From assembly GCA_002425185.1 (NCBI GenBank), contig DILT01000016.1, forward strand, positions 241,128 through 305,127: a stretch of DNA of 64,000 nt, in the 5' to 3' direction. A model generated the notes under the pieces. That model was not told the origin of the DNA. It did no database searches and saw nothing but the letters and a program-made list of their open reading frames with translations. Both the position numbers and the translations under genes were made by a program. Below, piece by piece: positions 58,329 to 64,000 of this stretch. How positions within the stretch are numbered: position 1 is the stretch's first letter; each line of letters opens with the position of its first letter. Source of the stretch: Flammeovirgaceae bacterium UBA5585 (GTDB lineage: Bacteria; Bacteroidota; Bacteroidia; Cytophagales; Cyclobacteriaceae).

Positions 58329-60350
58329 ATGACTACGCAACAGGCGCAACAAGCAATTCAGGATCTTACACAAAAAATCAACTATCATAACGAGCTGTAC
58401 TATCAAAAGCATAAAACAGAAATAAGCGACTATGAGTTTGATAAGCTTCTCGAGCAACTTGCCGACTTAGAGAATCAATTTCCAGACCTGAAGCAACCCG
58501 ACTCCCCTACGCAACGCGTTGGCGGAACGATCACTAAAGAATTTCAAACCGTATATCACAAATACCCGATGCTTTCATTGGGGAATACCTATTCGCAGGA
58601 AGAACTTACGGATTTTGATAGTCGTTTAGCCAAGGGACTGGATGGCGATGCATATGAATATTTTTGCGAACTGAAGTTTGATGGCGTTTCCATCAGTTTG
58701 ATTTACGAAAATGGTTTGTTGGTTCGCGGTGTTACGCGTGGCGATGGCGTTCGGGGTGATGATGTTACTGCCAATGTTAAAACGATTCGAAACATTCCGC
58801 TTAAAGTAAGTGGAAAGAATATCCCACCAAGCTTTGAAGTGCGCGGTGAAGTTTTTCTTCCAAAAGATATTTTTACCCAACTTAATAAAGAACGAGAAGA
58901 CATTGGTGAAGAACGTTACGCCAATGCCCGCAACACCGCATCCGGAACATTAAAAATGCAGGACTCCTCCATCGTTGCGCAGCGAAAACTGAATTGTTTC
59001 GTGTATTACCTGTTGGGAGAAGACCTCGGCATGGAAACTCATGAAGAAGGAATCCACCATCTTGAAAAGTGGGGTTTTAACATTTCCGATACCTATAAAA
59101 AGTGTAAATCGTTAAAAGAAGTATTTGATTACATCGATCATTGGGAAAATCGCAGAAGCGAACTTCCGCTGGAAACCGATGGTGTCGTAATAAAAGTAAA
59201 CAGCCTCGAACAGCAGGAACGCCTGGGCTTCACCGCAAAAAGTCCGCGGTGGGCCATTGCGTACAAATACAAGGCACAAAGCATCAGCACACGGCTGAAC
59301 GGTGTAACCTATCAGGTAGGTCGGACCGGTGCCATTACACCCGTTGCAGAATTGGAACCCGTATTTCTTTCAGGCACAACTGTAAAGCGCGCCTCGCTGC
59401 ATAACGCCAATGAAATCAGTCGACTGGATTTACACATAGGCGATTATGTGTTTGTAGAAAAAGGTGGAGAGATTATTCCCAAAGTAACCGGGGTTGACCA
59501 CACGAAACGCAAAGGAAAAACTCAACCTATACAATACGTAACCCGTTGTCCGGAATGCAACACACCACTGGTACGCCAGGAAGGTGAAGCTGCACATTAT
59601 TGTCCGAACATAAACGGCTGTGCTCCCCAAATCAAAGGGCGCATTGAACATTTTATTCAGCGCAAGGCTATGGATATCGATTCGCTGGGCGAACAAACCA
59701 TCCGCCAGCTTTATGACCTTAACCTGGTGCGCAGGCCATCCGATTTGTACTTTCTCTCGAAAGAAGATTTGCTTCAGTTAGACAAGGTAAAGGATAAGTC
59801 GGCCGAGAACATGCTGAAAGGCATACACGAATCCAAACAGGCGCCTTTCGAAAGTGTGTTGTTTGCCATCGGCATACGTTACGTAGGCAAAACCGTGGCC
59901 GAAAAACTGGCCCGTCATTTAAAAACCATCGACAGGTTAATGAATGCTTCCTACGAACAATTATTGGAAGCTCCGGAAGTAGGCGAAAAAATCGCGCAAA
60001 GCGTAATCCAGTTTTTCAGCCACCCGGAAAACCGGGAAGAAGTAGAACGCTTACGGCAAGCCGGGCTTAACCTGGAAGCGGTAATAAAAGAAGTGCCATT
60101 AGACAGTAACGTGTTAGGGGGAAAATCCTTCGTGATTTCGGGGGTATTTGAGAACTATGAGCGCGATGACCTGAAAGACATCATTCTCAAAAATGGTGGT
60201 AAAGTGCTGTCGTCTATTTCGGGCAAACTGGATTACCTGCTGGCAGGCGATAACATGGGGCCGGCTAAACGCGAAAAAGCCGAAAAGCTTGGTGTGCCCA
60301 TTATTTCAGAAGCTGATTTTAATGTTTTACTTTCGGGCGGAAAATTGTAA
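58329..60350 (+). CDS. ligA: NAD-dependent DNA ligase
   Basis: A 673-residue LigA of standard size. The adenylated lysine is in CELKFDGVSIS, the NAD-binding Ia domain is at the start (YHNELYYQKHKTEISDYEFD), the four-cysteine zinc finger is RCPECNTPLVRQ with YCPNINGCAPQ, HhH motifs follow (IGIRYVGKTVAEKLARHL), and a BRCT domain ends the protein. It seals nicks in replication and repair. Confidence 0.97.
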   Translation: MTTQQAQQAIQDLTQKINYHNELYYQKHKTEISDYEFDKLLEQLADLENQFPDLKQPDSPTQRVGGTITKEFQTVYHKYPMLSLGNTYSQEELTDFDSRLAKGLDGDAYEYFCELKFDGVSISLIYENGLLVRGVTRGDGVRGDDVTANVKTIRNIPLKVSGKNIPPSFEVRGEVFLPKDIFTQLNKEREDIGEERYANARNTASGTLKMQDSSIVAQRKLNCFVYYLLGEDLGMETHEEGIHHLEKWGFNISDTYKKCKSLKEVFDYIDHWENRRSELPLETDGVVIKVNSLEQQERLGFTAKSPRWAIAYKYKAQSISTRLNGVTYQVGRTGAITPVAELEPVFLSGTTVKRASLHNANEISRLDLHIGDYVFVEKGGEIIPKVTGVDHTKRKGKTQPIQYVTRCPECNTPLVRQEGEAAHYCPNINGCAPQIKGRIEHFIQRKAMDIDSLGEQTIRQLYDLNLVRRPSDLYFLSKEDLLQLDKVKDKSAENMLKGIHESKQAPFESVLFAIGIRYVGKTVAEKLARHLKTIDRLMNASYEQLLEAPEVGEKIAQSVIQFFSHPENREEVERLRQAGLNLEAVIKEVPLDSNVLGGKSFVISGVFENYERDDLKDIILKNGGKVLSSISGKLDYLLAGDNMGPAKREKAEKLGVPIISEADFNVLLSGGKL

Positions 60351-60355
60351 GGGGC

Positions 60356-60862
60356 ATGAAAATGAGTTTTCTGAACATCCGCACCAAATCACAACTCAAA
60401 AGGAATAAAACCACCCGGGCCTCCATCCCCTATACCCAGGTGCAAACGGTGGGCATTCTGTTCAGCATTGAGGACAAAAAGAAGCACGATGACGTGAAAG
60501 ACTTTATCCACCGGCTTGAACGCGATGGAAAAAAAGTGAAGGTGATGGCCTATCTGCCTCCCAACAAAGACAACTACGAGTTTCTGTTCGATTTTTTCAC
60601 CCAAAAGGAAATCTCTTTTTGGGGAGCCTTTACTTCTGAAACGGCCGTAAAATTCTTCAATACGCCTTTCGATTACCTGTATTACCTCGATACCAAACCG
60701 AACCCGATGATGCTGAATATACTGGCACGTAGCAAAGCCCGTTGCCGCATCGGTGGCTATTGGGAGAATAACAAATCTTTTTTCGAATTCATGCTCAGTG
60801 AAACCTCTACCACCAGGAGCCTGATTGATGGCATGTACAAATATTCAACACAACTGAAGTAA
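60356..60862 (+). CDS. Conserved DUF6913-like protein, unknown function
   Basis: A 168-residue cytosolic protein with a basic N-terminus and an alpha/beta core (VQTVGILFSIEDKKKHDDVK, then LYYLDTKPNPMMLNILARSK). It resembles the DUF6913 proteins encoded between ligA and dapA in Bacteroidota. It starts 5 bases after ligA and ends 1 base before dapA. ATG 60362 is an alternative start. The function is unknown. Confidence 0.8.
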   Translation: MKMSFLNIRTKSQLKRNKTTRASIPYTQVQTVGILFSIEDKKKHDDVKDFIHRLERDGKKVKVMAYLPPNKDNYEFLFDFFTQKEISFWGAFTSETAVKFFNTPFDYLYYLDTKPNPMMLNILARSKARCRIGGYWENNKSFFEFMLSETSTTRSLIDGMYKYSTQLK

Positions 60863-60863
60863 T

Positions 60864-61736
60864 ATGAAAAAATTATACGGAACCGGTGTTGCACTTGTAA
60901 CACCCATGGATTCAACGGGTGCTATTGATTATAAGGCATTAAAAAAACTGTTAACCCATACCGCCAAAGGTGTTGATTACTACGTGGTAATGGGCACTAC
61001 TGGCGAATCGGTGACCGTTTCACCGGCTGAAAAGCAGGAAGTATTAAACTTTGTCAGGAAAAACAATACCGCAAAACTTCCGATTGTGTATGGCATTGGC
61101 GGCAACAACACACAGGCAGTTTTAGATACGATTAGCAGCACCGATTTAAAAGGCGTTGATGCCATCCTTTCGGTGAGTCCGTATTACAACAAACCCTCGC
61201 AGGAAGGCATCTGTCAACACTTTAAAACCATTGCTGACGCCTCTCCGCTTCCGATTATCCTGTACAACGTTCCGGGCCGCACCGCTTCAAATATCACAGC
61301 CGAAACCACGCTTCGCCTGGCTGCCCATAAAAACATCATGGGCATTAAAGAAGCTTCAGGAAACCTTGAGCAGTGCATGCGCATTGCCAAATCGATGCCG
61401 AAGGATTTTCTACTCATTTCAGGCGATGATTTGCTGACCGTTCCGCTCTACGCGATTGGAGGCAAAGGCGTTATATCCGTTTTAGCAAATGCGCTACCCA
61501 TCCCCTTTAAGAAAATGAAGGAGTTAGCCTTTGCCGGAAACTATGTGAAGGCGAGTCAGCACCAGTTTTCTTTGTTAGAGATCAACGGCCCCATGTATGA
61601 AGAGGCCAATCCAGTTGGTGTGAAGCAACTGTTAAAGGAAATAGGTGTTTGTGAAAATTATGTGCGAATGCCATTATTGCCAGCATCAGGTGCCTTGCAA
61701 AAAAAGATAAGTAAGGCGTATAGGAATATGGCCTGA
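60864..61736 (+). CDS. dapA: 4-hydroxy-tetrahydrodipicolinate synthase
   Basis: A 290-residue class I aldolase. It has the GTTGES phosphate loop, the tyrosine in IILYNVPGRTASN, and the Schiff-base lysine in MGIKEASGN. It condenses pyruvate with aspartate semialdehyde in lysine and peptidoglycan precursor synthesis. It is the last gene of the ligA-DUF6913-dapA unit. Confidence 0.96.
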   Translation: MKKLYGTGVALVTPMDSTGAIDYKALKKLLTHTAKGVDYYVVMGTTGESVTVSPAEKQEVLNFVRKNNTAKLPIVYGIGGNNTQAVLDTISSTDLKGVDAILSVSPYYNKPSQEGICQHFKTIADASPLPIILYNVPGRTASNITAETTLRLAAHKNIMGIKEASGNLEQCMRIAKSMPKDFLLISGDDLLTVPLYAIGGKGVISVLANALPIPFKKMKELAFAGNYVKASQHQFSLLEINGPMYEEANPVGVKQLLKEIGVCENYVRMPLLPASGALQKKISKAYRNMA

Positions 61737-61780
61737 CGTTAAGAGAGTCTGTTAAATAAATTCCGTAGAATAATAACTTG

Positions 61781-61810
61781 CCGCAGAGTGCCTTACAGGA
61801 CACTCTGCGG
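61781..61810. terminator. Strong hairpin after dapA
   Basis: CCGCAGAGTG pairs perfectly with CACTCTGCGG around a 10-base loop. The following bases are A-rich on the plus strand, so the T-run needed for termination is on the minus strand; it may act in both directions. The rest of the gap (61811-62184) has a C-rich repeat-like patch near 61905-61970 and nothing else I can support. Confidence 0.55.
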
Positions 61811-62184
61811 AGAAAAAAGTCCATTGCTGCAGCATCGGGGCTGTTAATATAACCGTTAAGCTGATCAAAAGTCAATTCCCAAACCTTGACAGTCTGACTT
61901 ATATCAACATAACCCCCAACCCCAACTCCAACCCCAAAACCTAGGTTAATCCCTTGGGGAGGGGCAGGAAAAATGTCCTCATATATATCAGGTCCATGTA
62001 GCTATTTGAGCCATGAATGTCCGTTGGTGTTCCCTCGCCCTTGTTGGTGTTCTTTACCAATAAGGATCTCTGTGTTCAAATTTTAGCTATCCAAATGCAC
62101 CAAAAAATGAATTTAGCCCTTATTGGCTATATCGTTATCCTTCAACAATACAATTTAAAATAGAACCACGCAACCAGGAAAATC

Positions 62185-62473
62185 TCAAAATCCTAACTTC
62201 TCCGGATTCTGATAGTTATTCCAAAATCGGATTAAATGAATTTGTTTGTCCTTCACCTTAAAAAATAAGGTAATTTGTTTGCGGATGACAGCCCTTCGTA
62301 TTTCTTGGTGGTCAGTTAGCGGGTACAGATCAGGATGACTTTTGATCAAATTCAATAGACGCTTGAACATCCTCAATAAATTCGATAGCTACTTGCGATG
62401 ACCACTTTGCTAATAAATAGTCGATATTTTGATGATAATCTTTTACCGCTTCATCCGACCATATGATTTGCAT
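62185..62473 (-). pseudogene. ParE/RelE-type toxin, interrupted by a one-base frameshift
   Basis: The start is MQIIWSDEAVKDYHQNIDYL, continuing to AIEFIEDVQASIE, then shifts frame. The rest, LIKSHPDLYPLTDHQEIRRA and IHLIRFWNNYQNP, is the usual second half of a ParE toxin. Removing one T of the TTT (around 62348-62350) restores a 95-residue protein of normal length. It is a real pseudogene, or else a sequencing error. It lies 6 bases after its antitoxin gene. Confidence 0.75.
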
Positions 62474-62479
62474 GCCGGA

Positions 62480-62722
62480 TTATTTAAACAGATGTGCATA
62501 CTTCTTTTGGGTTGCCTCCATCACTTCTTCGTGTGATTTAAACCTATCTTCCTCTATGGACCGCAATCCTTTGTCAATTGCATATTTTTCTTCCTGGCTG
62601 AGCTTAACGGACACTGCTTCTTCATTTGATCTTTTTAGCAACATAAACTGCCTCACGATTCTATTATCATCGACTTTTGCCAGCCATTGTATGATGTCTA
62701 ATTTCTCTGCCTGGATGTTCAT
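62480..62722 (-). CDS. Antitoxin of the ParE-type system
   Basis: An 80-residue protein: MNIQAEKLDIIQWLAKVDDN, then LSQEEKYAIDKGLRSIEEDR and a lysine-rich end. It fits the small antitoxins that precede ParE/RelE toxins in Bacteroidota and would bind and neutralise the downstream toxin and repress the operon. An almost identical truncated copy lies 378 bases upstream. Confidence 0.8.
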   Translation of the reverse strand: MNIQAEKLDIIQWLAKVDDNRIVRQFMLLKRSNEEAVSVKLSQEEKYAIDKGLRSIEEDRFKSHEEVMEATQKKYAHLFK

Positions 62723-62835
62723 TCTCTTCTAAAATTAGTTTTTCGAAGATAACGATTTCATACTTGTTTTGAATAAACCAACGTATTAAAAATCACCTAT
62801 TGATTAAGAGTACGAGAAAAATTTGCCACACCAAT

Positions 62836-62923
62836 CGTTGTTGGTGACCTCGCGCACCACCTCCACGCAACACCAACAACGGCTAGGCTCAGATGCTCTC
62901 ACGAGTCACTCTGATGGGGTTGA
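62836..62923. repeat. Two-hairpin element, copy 1
   Basis: CGTTGTTGGTG (62836-62846) pairs with CACCAACAACG (62871-62881), followed by a second, weaker stem ending GATGGGGTTGAA. The same layout recurs at 63213-63304. It sits between the two antitoxin copies. Confidence 0.7.
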
Positions 62924-63100
62924 ATCTTCCTCTATGGACCGCAATCCTTTGTCAATTGCATCTTTTTCTTCCTGGCTGAGCTTAACGGACACTGCTTCTT
63001 CATTTGATCTTTTTAGCAACATAAACTGCCTCACGATTCTATTATCATCAACTTTTGCCAGCCATTGTATGATGTCTAATTTCTCTGCCTGGATGTTCAT
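62906..63100 (-). pseudogene. Truncated duplicate of the antitoxin gene
   Basis: The first 58 or so residues match the intact antitoxin except for one substitution (K-Y to K-D), then the frame runs into the hairpin element and ends STPSE. No toxin gene follows. It arose by tandem duplication of about 378 bp covering the antitoxin start, its promoter region and the two-hairpin element. Confidence 0.75.
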
Positions 63101-63212
63101 TCTCTTCTAAAATTAGTTTTTCGAAGATAACGATTTCATACTTGTTTTGAATAAACCAACGTATTAAAAATCACCTATTGCTTAAGAGTACGAGAAAATT
63201 TGCCCAACTACT

Positions 63213-63304
63213 CGTTGTTGGTGATCTTAACTCACTACCTGCGCACAACACCAACAACGGCTAGAGCATCAGAGTGCTCTCACGAGTCACTCTGATGGGG
63301 TTGA
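63213..63304. repeat. Two-hairpin element, copy 2
   Basis: CGTTGTTGGTG (63213-63223) pairs with CACCAACAACG (63249-63259), and CATCAGAGTG (63267-63276) with CACTCTGATG (63288-63297). Both stems are perfect here, so this may be the parental copy. Confidence 0.7.
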
Positions 63305-63365
63305 AAATTCCACACTTGTGGATATCCATTTGTTCGTTGAATTAACTTATTGGTAATATAAGAAG

Positions 63366-63836
63366 TTAGTTTGTCAACCTATCTTTCTCAATCATTCTTA
63401 TCAATTCAAACTCACTTACCCACTTTACTTCACTTAATATGTCACTTGCAACTTCCCTGAATAGGATTGAGATCCTTTCCAAAGGCTTTTCAAATTTCCA
63501 ACCTTGAGGCTGAAAATCCTTTATACTTAAAGCGGGTTTGTATGCACTAAGTAAACTTGAAAAGTTCACAACATTTTCCTTATCAATTTTCATTGGCCAG
63601 TCTCCGAAAGATTTTCGAAAGATTCTTAAATAAATAAGCTCATCAATTATATTAAAGTCTAACTCAATCTTCAAGGTGCTCTTGGTATATATAATTTTGC
63701 AATTCAGGTGATCAATATATTCGTTAGTTAATTCGAACCCATAGATGTCAACAAGATATTTGAAATCTGTTTTTGCCTGATAGGCAAATGATTCACAAAC
63801 GTCTTCACTTTTATTTTCTACATCATCCCCGTTCAT
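63366..63836 (-). CDS. Hypothetical protein, possible immunity protein
   Basis: A 156-residue cytosolic protein with no export signal. The pattern FKYLVDIYGFELTNEY then IIYTKSTLKIELDFN and LIYLRIFR is seen in small hypothetical proteins next to polymorphic toxins. It starts only 3 bases after the stop of the fragment upstream, which looks like a toxin end, so an immunity role is plausible but unproven. It is followed by hairpin element copy 2. Confidence 0.55.
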   Translation of the reverse strand: MNGDDVENKSEDVCESFAYQAKTDFKYLVDIYGFELTNEYIDHLNCKIIYTKSTLKIELDFNIIDELIYLRIFRKSFGDWPMKIDKENVVNFSSLLSAYKPALSIKDFQPQGWKFEKPLERISILFREVASDILSEVKWVSEFELIRMIEKDRLTN

Positions 63837-63839
63837 GGC

Positions 63840-63989
63840 TTATTTGTTGATCAGATTATTAAAGTAATTGAATGTGTTTTGCAACTCCATTGAGTAATAT
63901 CTACCGTAATTAAAGTTTCCTATGCCCGTATAATCTGTATGGAGACCAATGTCCAATACAGAATAGCCTTCAGAAATGTAAGCTCCCCA
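63840..63989 (-). pseudogene. C-terminal end of a possible polymorphic toxin (edge fragment)
   Basis: 49 codons read WGAYISEGYSVLDIGLHTDY then GRYYSMELQNTFNYFNNLIN and stop at 63840. The pattern GYxVxDIG...YxME recalls the ends of some RHS-linked toxins. An in-frame TAA at 63993-63995 closes the frame near the edge, next to an A5/G4 run, so there may be a frameshift or only a fragment remains. Too little is visible to be sure. Confidence 0.4.
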
Positions 63990-64000
63990 TTTTTAGGACA

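Noticed and set aside
62836..63304. Integron attC sites with gene cassettes
   Set aside because: The repeats are palindromic and near small genes, but clear RYYYAAC/GTTRRRY core sites and an integrase are not seen, and a simple tandem duplication explains the layout.

Overview
The window looks like a chromosome segment of a Bacteroidota, most likely a Cytophagales-type bacterium. Coding is dense, Shine-Dalgarno sequences are mostly absent, and several genes are preceded by the Bacteroidota -7 box TAnnTTTG. The gene content also fits: an uncharacterised gene between ligA and dapA, outer-membrane barrel proteins, BLUF, PrsW, and SerB-SerA style metabolism. No rRNA, tRNA, CRISPR array or complete insertion sequence was seen.

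Left part (1-24 kb). This is mainly housekeeping: etfBA, dnaB, a DnaQ-type exonuclease, an MFS transporter, then an ion and solute transport block. That block holds an NSS-family Na+ symporter with a 31-residue membrane ORF and a structured leader in front of it, a CaCA antiporter, NhaD, and a PiT phosphate transporter with a PhoU-like tail. Next come envelope proteases (M48, M23), a BCP peroxiredoxin with a histone-H1-like tail, the N-terminal half of a split transketolase, a DUF4956/CotH-like/acid phosphatase cluster, and an alpha/beta hydrolase.

Centre (24.1-39.9 kb). This is the most unusual part. Five tightly packed minus-strand genes encode a three-module TIR/TIR-like protein, two paralogous 1351-residue membrane-anchored STAND NTPases, a polytopic membrane protein, and a TPR/SLOG-like/cyclase-fold protein. 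Facing them across a promoter region with two 12-bp palindromes is a second TIR protein joined through a membrane helix to a TolB/FlgO-like domain and TPRs. Just downstream is a membrane-anchored protein made of 30 uninterrupted nonapeptide repeats. I read this as a candidate membrane-linked NAD+/nucleotide-signalling or defence system; its function is inferred, not shown.

Right part (40-64 kb). It contains a surface gluzincin peptidase with a barrel-like end overlapping PrsW, an aminotransferase, BLUF and YtxH proteins, a sulfatase relic, the C-terminal transketolase half, and an arsenic cluster (arsR, arsM, arsC) with two matching palindromic operators. A serine-biosynthesis locus (a SerB-SerA fusion and SerC, with a voltage-gated K+ channel between them) follows, then an ECF sigma operon, an M1 peptidase, ligA, a conserved hypothetical gene and dapA. 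The last 2 kb is accessory DNA: a frameshifted ParE-type toxin with a duplicated antitoxin, a duplicated two-hairpin element, and the end of what may be a polymorphic toxin/immunity pair. Several GC-rich palindromic repeats sit in the gaps between genes.
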